NCBI RefSeq assembly: GCF_011046975.1
Contig: NZ_CP049253.1
Span: 930,001-994,000 of the forward strand
DNA from: Microbacterium amylolyticum
Lineage (GTDB): Bacteria > Actinomycetota > Actinomycetes > Actinomycetales > Microbacteriaceae
DNA: 64,000 nt
Reading direction: 5' to 3'
Below, one piece after another: positions 45,931 to 54,920 of the stretch (the first letter of the stretch is position 1; each line of letters begins with the position of its first letter). The notes under the pieces were generated by a model, which was given only the letters and a program-made list of their open reading frames with translations, did not search any database and had not been told where the DNA came from. Made by a program: the position numbers and the translations under genes.

Positions 45931-46314
45931 TCAGCGCGCCGACAGCGCGTCAATGAACTCGTCGGCCATCGCCACCTGCGCTGCGAGCTTCTCGCGGCGG
46001 GCGTCGGCGTCCGCGCGAAAGCGCGCGAGTGCTGCGGCCGTCTCCTCGGAGTCATCGCCCGCGGAGCGGGCATCGATGACGGAAAGCAGCTCGGCCATCT
46101 GCTCGAGGGTGTACCCGAGGGGTTTCATACGCCGGATCAGCATGAGGCGTCCCAGATCGTCCGCGCTGTACTGCCGGAATCCGCCCGTTGATCGTCCGGA
46201 GGGGGTGACGAGGCCAATCTCGTCGTAGTGCCGAATGGTGCGGAGCGAGAGTCCCGTGCGCTCGGCGAGCTCTCCGATGTGCATCACCGTGTCGTCCGTC
46301 ACTTCAGTTCCCAT
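45931..46314 (-). CDS. MerR-family transcriptional regulator
   Basis: The 127-residue protein has the MerR N-terminal HTH, MHIGELAERTGLSLRTIRHY, then DEIGLVTPSGRSTGGFRQYS, and a C-terminal coiled coil of about 60 residues. No metal-binding cysteines are present, so it is not a metal sensor of the classical type. It is divergent from the SulP transporter gene and may control it; this is inference from position. A TTG just before the ATG is an alternative start. Confidence 0.88.
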   Translation of the reverse strand: MGTEVTDDTVMHIGELAERTGLSLRTIRHYDEIGLVTPSGRSTGGFRQYSADDLGRLMLIRRMKPLGYTLEQMAELLSVIDARSAGDDSEETAAALARFRADADARREKLAAQVAMADEFIDALSAR

Positions 46315-46455
46315 CAATGCGACCCGACCCTCACGTTACGGTAGCCTTTTGCGAGGTTGCCCCGCGACCTCCCCATTCTTCCCCGTCGAGCTATGCCGGC
46401 GGTCTGCGCGTGTCTCGCGCGCTCTCTTCCCCCACGTCATCACACAAGGAGCTGT

Positions 46456-47979
46456 ATGACCTCCGTCACGCCAGCGAAGGATCCCGCATCCCGCTATCGC
46501 ATTGAGCCGACGGTGCTTCAGGCGCTGAAGAGCCCGCGACTTCTCACCCGCGAGGTTCTCGCGGGCCTCGTTGTGGCCATCGCGCTCATTCCCGAGGCGA
46601 TCGCGTTTTCGATCATCGCGGGAGTCGACCCGCGCCTGGGCCTGTTCTCGTCGTTCATCATGGCGGTGTCCATTTCCTTCCTTGGCGGCCGCCCCGCGAT
46701 GATCACGGCGGCAACGGGAGCCATCGCCCTGGTGATCGCTCCTGTCGCGCGTGAGTACGGCATGGACTACTTCATCGCCACCGTGCTTCTGGCTGGCGTG
46801 ATCCAGATCATCTTCGCGATCCTCGGCGTGGCCAAACTCATGCGTTTCATTCCGCGATCGGTGATGGTCGGATTCGTCAACGCGCTCGGAATCCTCATCT
46901 TCACGTCGCAGTTTCCCCAGCTGATCGACGTTCCGTGGCTGGTCTACCCGCTCGTCGCCGTCGGTCTGCTGATCATTTACCTGCTACCGATGATCACGAA
47001 GGTCGTTCCGGCTCCGCTGATCGCGATCATTCTCGTGACGGTTGCCGTTGTCACGTTGGGAATCAACGTTCCGACGGTGGGTGATCAGGGCGAGCTCCCC
47101 GACAGCCTGCCGATGCTGTTCTTCCCCGATGTTCCGCTGACATTCGAAACGCTGCAGATCATCTTCCCGTATGCGCTCGCGATGGCGATCGTGGGTCTGC
47201 TCGAGTCGCTCATGACGGCGAAGCTCGTCGACGACATCACCGACACCCACTCGCGCAAGACCCGCGAGTCGGTCGGCCAGGGTATCTCGAACGTGCTGTC
47301 GGGCCTGTTCGGCGGCATGGGCGGATGCGCGATGATCGGTCAGACAATGATCAACGTCAAGGCGTCGGGGGCACGAACCCGCATCTCGACCTTCCTTGCC
47401 GGCGTGTTCCTCCTGATCCTCGTTCTGGTTCTCGGCGACCTCGTCGGCATCATTCCCATGGCTGCTCTCGTTGCCGTGATGATCGTCGTTTCCGTCGCCA
47501 CCTTCGACTGGCACAGCATCCGCCCCTCCACGCTGAAGCGCATGCCGAAGAGCGAAACGGCCGTCATGCTCGTCACGGTTGTCGCAACGGTGTGGACCCA
47601 CAACCTCGCCGTCGGCGTTGGCCTCGGCGTTCTGACCGCGATAGTTCTCTTCGCCCAGCGCGTCGCGCACTTCGCGTCGGTCACCCGGACGATCGACCTC
47701 GACGCTCCGGTGCCCACTGCCCGCTACGTGGTCAAGGGCGAGTTGTTCTTCGCGTCGAGCAACGATCTGACCACGCAGTTCGAGTACGCAGACGACCCCG
47801 AACGCATCGTCATCGACATGGCACAGTCACACGTGTGGGACGCGTCGACCGTCGCGGCTCTCGACGCCGTTGTCACGAAGTATGACCAGCGCGGCAAGCG
47901 CGTTGTCATTGAAGGAATCGACGACGAAACCGGCGATATCCACCGCCGCCTGAGCGGTGGCCTCGGCTCCGGGCACTAA
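46456..47979 (+). CDS. SulP-family anion transporter with STAS domain
   Basis: The 507-residue protein has ten or more membrane helices with EVLAGLVVAIALIPEAIAFS and the SulP signature region GQGISNVLSGLFGGMGGCAM. A C-terminal STAS domain (about residues 410-500) has VIDMAQSHVWDASTVAALDA. It may carry sulfate, bicarbonate or another anion; the substrate is not readable. The ATG follows AAGGAG. The STAS part is a little short, and the last residues are glycine-rich. Confidence 0.92.
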   Translation: MTSVTPAKDPASRYRIEPTVLQALKSPRLLTREVLAGLVVAIALIPEAIAFSIIAGVDPRLGLFSSFIMAVSISFLGGRPAMITAATGAIALVIAPVAREYGMDYFIATVLLAGVIQIIFAILGVAKLMRFIPRSVMVGFVNALGILIFTSQFPQLIDVPWLVYPLVAVGLLIIYLLPMITKVVPAPLIAIILVTVAVVTLGINVPTVGDQGELPDSLPMLFFPDVPLTFETLQIIFPYALAMAIVGLLESLMTAKLVDDITDTHSRKTRESVGQGISNVLSGLFGGMGGCAMIGQTMINVKASGARTRISTFLAGVFLLILVLVLGDLVGIIPMAALVAVMIVVSVATFDWHSIRPSTLKRMPKSETAVMLVTVVATVWTHNLAVGVGLGVLTAIVLFAQRVAHFASVTRTIDLDAPVPTARYVVKGELFFASSNDLTTQFEYADDPERIVIDMAQSHVWDASTVAALDAVVTKYDQRGKRVVIEGIDDETGDIHRRLSGGLGSGH

Positions 47980-48043
47980 CGCAACACCCCGGCACGAGCG
48001 GCGCGGTCTCACATCAGGGTGAAGTCGCGCCGTTCGTCGTAGA

Positions 48044-48069
48044 CCGCGCGATCAGGCCGCGCGATCAGG
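48044..48069. repeat. Tandem 13-bp repeat at the end of the lacI remnant
   Basis: CCGCGCGATCAGG occurs twice in direct succession and covers the remnant's stop codon. It may be a small duplication. Confidence 0.85.
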
Positions 48070-48354
48070 CGGCGCGACGGTGGACGAGCGCACGGTCAAC
48101 TGCGCGGCTTCTCCGCCGAAAGAACCGGCCTCGGCTCCGTCGATCAAGCCGAACAGTCGACGAGCCACGTGCGCGCCAAACCCCAGCACATCGTGCCGAA
48201 GGGCCGTCAGCCGGGGGAAAGTGTGCTCGCACAATACGGAATCGTCCCACGCGATGATCGACAGCTCGCGAGGAACGCGCACGCCCTTTTCCATCGCGGC
48301 GGTCAGCCCCGCTACGGCCATCACATCGTTGTCATAGATGATCGCGGTGGGCGG
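48052..48354 (-). pseudogene. LacI-family repressor, C-terminal third only
   Basis: The frame reads PPTAIIYDNDVMAVAGLTAA, then GVRVPRELSIIAWDDSVLCE and a terminal effector-domain stretch, matching the last 100 residues of LacI/GalR regulators. The HTH domain and most of the effector domain are missing. Similarity stops at about 48354, where a PhnE-type permease fragment begins on the other strand. It should be nonfunctional. Confidence 0.85.
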
Positions 48355-48786
48355 CTCGGCGACCTCGTGATCGCGCTGATGTTTGTCTCTGCCGTAGGGC
48401 TCGGGCCCTTCGCGGGGATTCTCGCCATGACCGTCGGTTCGCTCGGTTCCATCGGCAAGGTCTATGCCGAAGCGATGGAAGCCGTCGACCGCGGTCCGAT
48501 CACGGCGATGGAAGCCGTTGGAGCATCCAAACGACAGATCATTCAGTACGCGATCCTCCCGCAATCGTTGCCGCTGCTCACGAGCTACACGCTGCTGCTG
48601 TTCGAAGGAAACGTCCGCGGCGCGACCATTCTCGGTCTCGTCGGCGCCGGCGGAATCGGACTCGAACTCACAACGGCGATGAATCGCTACGAGTACGGCC
48701 ACCTTGCCGCGATGGTGCTCTGCATCATCGCCCTGGCGACTGTTATCGACCAGGCCAGCGCCATCATCCGAAAGAAGATCACATGA
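48355..48786 (+). pseudogene. PhnE-type phosphonate ABC permease, C-terminal half only
   Basis: The frame encodes DLVIALMFVSAVGLGPFAGI, the loop EAVGASKRQIIQYAILPQSL and GATILGLVGAGGIGLELTTA, the end of a PhnE/PtxC-like permease. Family members are about 270 residues, and here only about 140 recognisable residues remain. No cognate ATPase or binding protein is nearby. Its stop overlaps the phosphatase start as ATGA, showing an old operon. Confidence 0.85.
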
Positions 48787-49277
48787 CCCTTATCGACGCC
48801 CTGCCTTTTCCGCTTTCTGCCCCGGTCAATGTGCGAGATTTCGCCGGCCTTCGCACTCAACACGGCCAGATCAGCTCGGGGTTCGCCCTTCGCGCGGACG
48901 ACCTCTCGATTGCCGACGCTGTCTCCGCACAGGATCTGGTTGATCGTCACGGGGTCACCGCCGTCATTGACCTCAGAAGCGCCGAAGAGGTGTCGCTGAC
49001 GGGGCGCGGGCCTCTCGGCCTGCTCCCCGTGAACTACCACCACCTCCCCCTCATGACGGATCTCTCCGCCAGCGTTGATGACCCCCGTCGCTTTTTGGAT
49101 CAGGCGTCGTTTGGATCGCTGTACGTGCGCATCGTGGAACGATCTGCGGCGCAGCTCGTCGCCGCGCTTGCGGTGATCGCCCAGAGTCGAGGCACGGTCG
49201 CCTTCCACTGCGCGGCAGGTCAGGACCGCACGGGTGTCCTCGCCGCGATGCTGCTCCTGGGGCTTGACCCGCGATCG
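48783..49277 (+). pseudogene. Tyrosine-protein phosphatase interrupted by an IS element
   Basis: The frame begins MTLIDALPFPLSAPVNVRDF and has the dual-specificity P-loop FHCAAGQDRTG at about residues 140-150, preceded by VIDLRSAEEV. Similarity ends at LLLGLDPRS where the IS starts; about 80-100 C-terminal residues of this family are missing. The P-loop has the usual C-x5-R. It was cotranscribed with the phnE fragment upstream. Confidence 0.82.
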
Positions 49278-49297
49278 TGGACACGGTGTCGGTTCGG

Positions 49298-50218
49298 TTA
49301 TGCCGCTTCCGCGAGGGTAGCGGACGTGGTCGCCGCGTAGGCGGTCTCGTAGCTGTTCGGGGCGATCTGGCCGATCGCGGAGTGGCGTCGGCGAGTGTTG
49401 TAGCGGTTCGCCCAGCGGAACACGGCCCGATACGCGGTGGCCTGATCGGGGAACGCCGAAGCGCCTTCGAGGAGCTCGCGTTTCAGCGCGGCAGTGAAGC
49501 TCTCGGCCAGTGAGTTGTCGGCACTCGTGCCGACCGTGCCCATGGACTGGGTGACCTGGAGCTGCTCGCAGTGCGCGGCGTAGGCCTTCGACGCGTAGAC
49601 GCTGCCGTGGTCGCTGTGGAAGATCGCGCCGGCCAGCGATCCGCGGTCGCGGGCGGCGGCGCGGAGAGCGTCTTCGACGAGCCCTACGCGCATGTGGTCG
49701 GCGACTTGCCAGCCGGCGAGCTTCCGGGACCCGAGGTCGATGCAGGTCGCGAGGTAGAGGTTCGAGCCGTCCGCGATGGGGAGGTAGGTGATGTCGCCGA
49801 CATACCTGCGGTTCGGCTCGCCGACGGAGAAGTCCCGCCCGATCAGGTCGGGGTACTTCTGTCCGGACTGGTCCGGGATCGTGGTCTTCACCCGCCGCCG
49901 CAGCCGGATCCCCGCGAGAGCGTGTTCTCGCATCACCCGGGCGACCCGCTTGTGATTGACCCGCCCGGCGGCGGGGATGCCGTCGTTGAGGTCGGCGGTG
50001 ATCCGGGGCGCTCCGTAAGCACGGTCACCACCCTGGTTTGGGTCCTGCAGCACCCGGATCCGCGCCGCCAATCGGGCATCGTCCGCGACTCTCGCGGCCC
50101 GTCCCGGGGTTGCCGCGAGCCACGCATAGAACGACGACCGCGCGATCTCGATGACCTCACACAACCGCTTCACGCCGTAGGCGTCTTTGTGGTTCTGGAC
50201 GAACTGGAAGCGGTTCAC
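49298..50218 (-). CDS. IS3-family transposase OrfB (DDE integrase core)
   Basis: The 306-residue protein begins with GTG (VNRFQFVQNHKDAYGVKRLC), has an HTH_21-like N-terminal part and the rve core: RYVGDITYLPIADGSNLYLA (first D), FHSDHGSVYAS (second D) and NSLAESFTAALKREL (E). It cuts and joins IS ends. The GTG overlaps the orfA stop as GTGA, so coupling or frameshifting makes the active transposase. I see no obvious A-rich slippery heptamer. Confidence 0.92.
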   Translation of the reverse strand: MNRFQFVQNHKDAYGVKRLCEVIEIARSSFYAWLAATPGRAARVADDARLAARIRVLQDPNQGGDRAYGAPRITADLNDGIPAAGRVNHKRVARVMREHALAGIRLRRRVKTTIPDQSGQKYPDLIGRDFSVGEPNRRYVGDITYLPIADGSNLYLATCIDLGSRKLAGWQVADHMRVGLVEDALRAAARDRGSLAGAIFHSDHGSVYASKAYAAHCEQLQVTQSMGTVGTSADNSLAESFTAALKRELLEGASAFPDQATAYRAVFRWANRYNTRRRHSAIGQIAPNSYETAYAATTSATLAEAA

Positions 50219-50544
50219 CAGTTTGTCTCCCCGGCGAAATACTTCGCCGCCTGGCGGAGGATGTCCCGCTCCGTCTCGAGCTTCAGCTTCTCCGCTTTCG
50301 ACTCGGCCAGCTCGGCCTCGAGCCGCGCGATCCGTGCGCCTTGCGACTCTGGGCGCCCCGACACCGGCGGCGACGTCGCCCCGGCGGTCGTGGTCCCGGT
50401 TCCGTGCTTGTCGACCCACTCCTTCAACGCACCGCGGGAGATCCCCAGGTCCGCCGCGATGCCCTTCAACGTCGCGCCGGGCGTGGACTCGTACAGGTCC
50501 ACCGCGCGCTGTCGGAACTCGTCCGTGTAGTTCTTCCTTGCCAT
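50215..50544 (-). CDS. IS3-family transposase OrfA
   Basis: The 109-residue protein has the IS3 OrfA HTH: KNYTDEFRQRAVDLYESTPG and GIAADLGISRGALKEWVDKH. A leucine-zipper-like segment follows (ARIARLEAELAESKAEKLKL). It binds the IS ends and joins OrfB by coupling. The linker between the parts is rich in T, A and G. Confidence 0.92.
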   Translation of the reverse strand: MARKNYTDEFRQRAVDLYESTPGATLKGIAADLGISRGALKEWVDKHGTGTTTAGATSPPVSGRPESQGARIARLEAELAESKAEKLKLETERDILRQAAKYFAGETNW

Positions 50545-50598
50545 CCCTTGGATTCTCGCTTCCCCAGCGTCGTGCTGGAATCAGCGTGTCCAAGATCA

Positions 50599-51075
50599 GG
50601 GGTCAAGCGCCCCGTCGTCGAGGCCAGCGGCGTCTCACGCTCTGCGATCTATCGTCGCTGGCCCAGCCTGACGGATCTACTCGCTTCCGCCCTGGACGAG
50701 GGTCGGACGACGGGAGACCTTGATCTGTCGGGCGACATCAAGTCGGCCATCGTGGATGCCTATTTCTCGCCCCTCTTCTCCGTTCGTGCGGGCAGCTATT
50801 CCGAACGGCAGTTTCGCAAACGCATCGCCCTGGTCATGGAGAATCCGGACCTACAGCGCGCCTATTGGTTGTCTCATGTACGCAGACGTCGCGCGGCTAT
50901 CGCCGAGGCCCTCTCCACGGCCGTTGACCGCGGAGAGCTTCGAGACGACATTGACGTGGAGTCCTGTATCGACCTCCTCCATGGCGTGTTCTACTACCAA
51001 GCCGTGGCCCGCGGCGCATCCCTTGCCGACCAGGACACGGTGCGCCGGTGCCGGAATGCGTTCGACGTCGTCTAG
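50599..51075 (+). pseudogene. TetR-family regulator, N-terminus lost at the IS
   Basis: From just right of the IS the frame reads ASGVSRSAIYRRWPSLTDLL, the recognition helix region of TetR HTH, then a helical ligand domain ending RRCRNAFDVV. About 25-30 N-terminal residues are missing. Its reading frame can be entered only from within the IS. It lies 130 bases before an osmoprotectant ABC operon and may once have regulated it. Confidence 0.82.
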
Positions 51076-51152
51076 GAGGGGATGACCCGACGCCCTCATG
51101 CATGAGCGAGACGTGCGTCCGCTGGCGGAAGTTTGCTAGCGTTTCCCCACCC

Positions 51153-51179
51153 GAGAGTTGCGCTGGTGGTGCAACCCTC
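51153..51179 (+). other. Leader hairpin before the OpuC-type operon
   Basis: GAGAGTTGC and GCAACCCTC form a nine-position stem with one mismatch around nine bases, ending 26 bases before the ATPase start. A TAGCGT -10-like box is just upstream (about 51137-51142). It may be an operator or leader structure; I do not match it to a riboswitch family. Confidence 0.35.
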
Positions 51180-51205
51180 ACCGCGGCGGAGAACGGGCGT
51201 CTCAC

Positions 51206-52024
51206 ATGATTGAGTTCACGAACGTAACAAAGCGGTTCGGAGACGCCACGGCGATCGATGACTTCTCCCTCGTCATCCCCGCGCGAAAGACGACCGTCTT
51301 CGTCGGGTCGTCAGGTTGCGGAAAAACGACGCTTCTGCGCATGATCAACCGGATGGTCGAACCATCCTCGGGAACCGTTGCCATCGACGGAGAAGACGTG
51401 AGGTCATCCGATGCTGTCGACCTCCGGCGACGCATCGGTTACGTCCTCCAAAACTCCGGTCTTCTCCCCCACTTCACCGTGGCGGACAACATCGCCACCG
51501 TCCTCCGTCTCACGGGCGTCAGTCGACGCGAAGCACGTCGCCGGGCAATGAGCCTCATGGACACCGTTGGACTCGACACGGCGATGGCCGATCGCTATCC
51601 GTCTCAGCTGTCTGGAGGCCAGCAGCAGCGCGTCGGCGTGGCCCGCGGCCTCGCGGCTGACCCAAACATCCTCCTCATGGACGAGCCCTTCGGCGCTGTC
51701 GATCCCATCGTTCGCGCGGAACTGCAGCAAGAGTTGCTGCGCGTACAACGCGAACTCGGGAAAACGATCGTCTTCGTCACGCACGACATCGACGAGGCCT
51801 TTCTCCTGGGCGATCAGGTCGCCATCCTCGCGAAGGGGGGCCGCATGTTGCAAGTGGATAGCCCCAGCGCGATCATCGAGAATCCCGCAGACGACTTCGT
51901 TGCGAGCTTCATCGGCGCGCAACGCGGCTCACGCGCGTTGCGCGTCAAACGCACTCCCCACGGCCCCGTGCTCGTGGACGCGGAGGGACGTACACAGGGA
52001 CGCCTCGTCGAGGACGACTCGTAG
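51206..52024 (+). CDS. OpuC/ProV-type osmoprotectant ABC transporter ATP-binding protein
   Basis: The 272-residue ATPase has Walker A VGSSGCGKTT, LQNSGLLPHFTV, signature [16 protein letters not shown] and Walker B ILLMDEPFGAVDP, closest to quaternary-amine transporters. The C-terminal CBS pair found in some ProV/OpuCA proteins is absent. It leads a four-gene operon with two permeases and a binding lipoprotein. The ATG giving MIEFTNVTKRFGD is preceded by a weak ribosome site. Confidence 0.9.
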   Translation: MIEFTNVTKRFGDATAIDDFSLVIPARKTTVFVGSSGCGKTTLLRMINRMVEPSSGTVAIDGEDVRSSDAVDLRRRIGYVLQNSGLLPHFTVADNIATVLRLTGVSRREARRRAMSLMDTVGLDTAMADRYPSQLSGGQQQRVGVARGLAADPNILLMDEPFGAVDPIVRAELQQELLRVQRELGKTIVFVTHDIDEAFLLGDQVAILAKGGRMLQVDSPSAIIENPADDFVASFIGAQRGSRALRVKRTPHGPVLVDAEGRTQGRLVEDDS

Positions 52025-52025
52025 C

Positions 52026-52676
52026 ATGACCTGGGTTCTGCAGAACCTCGATCTGATCGGCGCTCTCGCCCTGGTGCATCTGCGCCAGAGCTCCATCGCG
52101 ATCGCGATCGGGTTCCTGCTGTCGGTTCCGATCGGATGGGCTGCGTGGCGGTTCCGCTTTCTCCGCAGCGCCATCGTCACGGGTACCGGCCTGCTCTATA
52201 CGATCCCCTCGCTGGCGTTGTTGATGTTCCTTCCGCTTGTCGCCGGATTTCCGGCGACAAGCGAGGCGAATCTGATCATCGCCCTGACGATCTACACGAT
52301 CGCGATTCTCGTACGCTCGGTCGTCGATGGTCTCGACTCTGTTGACGGGGCCACCCGGTTGGCGGCCACCGCCGTCGGCTACGGCTCCGCGCGCCGCTTC
52401 TGGGCTGTCGATCTTCCTCTCGCAGGGCCCGTCATCCTTGCGGGTCTCCGGGTAGCCGCTGTCAGCACGATCGCCCTCGCCACCGTCGGCATCCTCGTTG
52501 GCGTGACGAACCTCGGCTACCTCTTTACGAACGGCCTGCAACGCCGCATCGTCGCCGAGGTACTTGCCGGGCTCATCGTCGTCGCCGCCATCGCTCTGAT
52601 CGTGGATCTGCTCCTCGTCCTCGCGGGCCGAAAACTGATGCCGTGGACGCGCGCATCGGCCGGAGCACGCGCATGA
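52026..52676 (+). CDS. Osmoprotectant ABC transporter permease (first)
   Basis: The 216-residue membrane protein has about five helices and the permease loop TAVGYGSARRFWAVDLPLAG, with VTGTGLLYTIPSLALLMFL typical of OpuCB/OpuCD. It starts one base after the ATPase stop and overlaps the next permease as ATGA. Confidence 0.9.
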   Translation: MTWVLQNLDLIGALALVHLRQSSIAIAIGFLLSVPIGWAAWRFRFLRSAIVTGTGLLYTIPSLALLMFLPLVAGFPATSEANLIIALTIYTIAILVRSVVDGLDSVDGATRLAATAVGYGSARRFWAVDLPLAGPVILAGLRVAAVSTIALATVGILVGVTNLGYLFTNGLQRRIVAEVLAGLIVVAAIALIVDLLLVLAGRKLMPWTRASAGARA

Positions 52677-53350
52677 ATCTACTCATCGATGCCATCGACT
52701 GGCTCCGTGATCCCGCTCAGTGGACGGGGTCAGCTCACCTCGGCGGGCTGCTCTGGCAACACGTGTGGGTGACGCTGCTCGCCGTCGCGATCGCCGTCGT
52801 CATCGCTGTGCCGGCCGGATGGGCGATCGGTCACACGGGACGAGGACGGGAAATCGCCGTTGCTCTCACGGGAGCGGCGCGTGCGGTGCCGTCTTACGGG
52901 CTCTTGGTCCTGCTCGTCCTGGTGATGGGGGTGCTTCAACGGACGGAGGCGGCCCTGATCACTTTCGTGATTCTCGCGATTCCGCCGCTCTTGGCGGGCG
53001 CCTACACGGGCTTCGAAGCGATCGATCGATCAACGATCAACGCGGCGCGTTCCATGGGTATGACCGAGTGGCAGCTGCTCTGGCGGGTCGAAGTGCCGCT
53101 CGGCCTGCCCCTGCTGGTGGGCGGGATCCGTGCCGCTGTTCTGCAGGTGGTGGCCACCGTGACCATCGCCGCGTACGTCGGGCTTGGCGGACTCGGGCTG
53201 CCGATTATTACCGGTTTGAACCTACGCCGGTACGACATGGTGCTCGGCGGAGCGCTCCTCGTCGCCGCCCTCGCGCTGGTGCTCGACGGGCTTCTCGCCG
53301 TGGCCCAGCGCACCGCCGTCCCCCGCGGGGTCAGATCGCGCCAGGTCTGA
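52673..53350 (+). CDS. Osmoprotectant ABC transporter permease (second)
   Basis: The 225-residue membrane protein has ARAVPSYGLLVLLVLVMGVL and the loop NAARSMGMTEWQLLWRVEVP with GLPIITGLNLRRYDMVLGGA, typical of OpuC-type permeases. It overlaps the first permease by four bases. The channel is probably a heterodimer of the two. Confidence 0.9.
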   Translation: MNLLIDAIDWLRDPAQWTGSAHLGGLLWQHVWVTLLAVAIAVVIAVPAGWAIGHTGRGREIAVALTGAARAVPSYGLLVLLVLVMGVLQRTEAALITFVILAIPPLLAGAYTGFEAIDRSTINAARSMGMTEWQLLWRVEVPLGLPLLVGGIRAAVLQVVATVTIAAYVGLGGLGLPIITGLNLRRYDMVLGGALLVAALALVLDGLLAVAQRTAVPRGVRSRQV

Positions 53351-53384
53351 CAGGATGAACTCGGCTGACCACGAAAGGAACCTC

Positions 53385-54272
53385 ATGTCCCGAACACGCG
53401 TCGCACTTGTCGTTTTCTCCGCTGCTGCGCTCACTCTCGCCGGGTGCAGCTCGTCTGATCCGCTTGCCGGCGGCAACAACGCCGACGGCACGATCGTCGT
53501 CGGCTCACAGGCCTACTACTCGAACGAAATCATCGCCGAAATCTATGCCCAGGCGCTCGAAGCCGATGGGCACGAGGTTGAACGGCAGTTCAACATCGGT
53601 CAGCGCGATGCGTACATGCCCCTGCTCGAAGAAGGTGCCATCTCGCTCTTCCCTGAGTACACGGGGAACCTTCTGCAGTTCTTCGATAACGAAACCGAGG
53701 CGCGTTCTCCGGCAGACGTCGAAGCGGCTCTCGTCGAGGCGCTTCCCGAGAGCCTCGTGGCGCTGGATGCGGCCGAGGCGAGCGACCAGGATTCGTACAC
53801 CGTCACGCGAGCCTTCGCGGACGAGGGTGGGCTCTCGTCAATCGCCGATCTCGCTCGCCTCTCGGGATCGCTGACGCTGGGCGGCCCTCCGGAGCTCTCC
53901 GAACGCCCGTATGGCCCGACGGGTCTCGCGGATGTCTACGGCGTCGACGTTGACTTCTCCGCGACGGGCGACACGACCGTCGAGGATCTCGTCGCCGGAA
54001 CCGTGGACGTTGCGAACGTCTTCACCGCGGACCCGCGCATCCAGTTGGAGAACCTCGTCGTCTTGGACGATCCCGAAGCCCTGTTCCTCGCGTCGAACGT
54101 GGTTCCCGTGGCCAGCGCGACTCTCGCCGATGAGATCGCGGAGACGATCAATGCCGTCAGCGCGGCTCTCTCGGCCGATGACCTGGTTGCGCTGAATGTC
54201 CAGAGCACGCAGGAGGAGATGTCGACGCCCGATATCGCCGCGCAGTGGCTGGCGGCGAATCAGCTGGACTAA
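53385..54272 (+). CDS. OpuC/ProX-like substrate-binding lipoprotein
   Basis: The 295-residue protein begins MSRTRVALVVFSAAALTLAG with lipobox cysteine (LAGC). The mature part has IVVGSQAYYSNEIIAEIYAQ, ISLFPEYTGNLLQFF and YGVDVDFSATGDTT, matching OpuAC-family (QAT) binding proteins for glycine betaine, choline or carnitine. The ATG follows AAGGA by six bases. The ligand cannot be assigned without the aromatic cage alignment. Confidence 0.9.
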   Translation: MSRTRVALVVFSAAALTLAGCSSSDPLAGGNNADGTIVVGSQAYYSNEIIAEIYAQALEADGHEVERQFNIGQRDAYMPLLEEGAISLFPEYTGNLLQFFDNETEARSPADVEAALVEALPESLVALDAAEASDQDSYTVTRAFADEGGLSSIADLARLSGSLTLGGPPELSERPYGPTGLADVYGVDVDFSATGDTTVEDLVAGTVDVANVFTADPRIQLENLVVLDDPEALFLASNVVPVASATLADEIAETINAVSAALSADDLVALNVQSTQEEMSTPDIAAQWLAANQLD

Positions 54273-54278
54273 AACGGA

Positions 54279-54860
54279 TCAGATAACGCGCGTTGTCGCG
54301 AGAGTTGCCCCGGCCGCCTCGAGCTGCTGAAGTGCCAGCTGACTGGGCTCCGGGGCAACTCCCGCGATGAGGTCCGTGAGGATACGCACGTCAACGCCGT
54401 GCGCGAGAGCATCGTGTGACGTCGCACGCACACAGTGGTCCGTTGCCAGCCCCGCCACATCGACGGAATCGATGCCTGCGCCGTCGAGAATCTCCGCGAG
54501 GGTATCGCCGTCTTCGCTGATGCCCTCGAACATCGAATAGGCCGGAACGCCCTGGCCCTTTTTCAGATGGTGTGTGACAGGTCCGGAGTCGAACCACGGG
54601 TCATATTCTGCTCCCGGAGTTCCGGCCACACAGTGAACGGGCCAGCTGTCGACATAGTCAGGAGTATCCGAGAAGTGCCCGCCGTTGTCATCATCGACAG
54701 CGTGCCAGTCTCGTGAAGCGACGATGGCGTCGTATCCATGGTGATTCTCGGAAAGGAATCGTGTGATTCGCGCGGCGATGGCATCGCCTCCTTCAACGGC
54801 GAGCGCGCCGCCCTCGGTGAAGTCGTTCTGAACATCGACGATCAAGAGAGCCCTACCCAT
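54279..54860 (-). CDS. pncA: Nicotinamidase / isochorismatase-family amidase
   Basis: The 193-residue protein has ALLIVDVQNDFTEGGALAV with the catalytic aspartate at residue 9, SRDWHAVDDDNGGHF with metal ligands, THHLKKGQ with the catalytic lysine, and GLATDHCVRATSHDAL with the nucleophile cysteine. It converts nicotinamide to nicotinate for NAD salvage. It converges on the transporter operon with only six bases between stops. Confidence 0.93.
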   Translation of the reverse strand: MGRALLIVDVQNDFTEGGALAVEGGDAIAARITRFLSENHHGYDAIVASRDWHAVDDDNGGHFSDTPDYVDSWPVHCVAGTPGAEYDPWFDSGPVTHHLKKGQGVPAYSMFEGISEDGDTLAEILDGAGIDSVDVAGLATDHCVRATSHDALAHGVDVRILTDLIAGVAPEPSQLALQQLEAAGATLATTRVI

Positions 54861-54920
54861 GTCCTGAGCCTACGGGGCGGGCACCGCGCTGTCACGGTGC
54901 CCGCCCGAAAACCGTGACGG

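Larger units (their letters stand above)
49278..50592 (-). mobile_element. IS3-family insertion sequence, about 1.3 kb
   Basis: The element is bounded by short inverted ends: TGGACACGGTG at the left and the complement of TGGACACGCTG at the right (10 of 11 match). It contains orfA and orfB with a 4-base overlap and an intact DDE catalytic core. GATC occurs one base outside each end, but the flanks belong to two different genes, so this is not proof of a target duplication. It appears to be a complete copy. Confidence 0.85.

Noticed and set aside
49273..50597. GATC on both sides of the IS as a true target-site duplication
   Set aside because: GATC is a common palindrome in GC-rich DNA, and the flanking genes are different, so the repeat cannot be used as proof of a simple insertion.
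48052..51075. A defence island around the IS element
   Set aside because: All neighbours are remnants of ordinary metabolic or regulatory genes. No nuclease, methylase, toxin or phage-defence motif is present.
51121..51205. A riboswitch before the osmoprotectant operon
   Set aside because: Only one short hairpin is visible, and no conserved riboswitch core that I know of can be matched.
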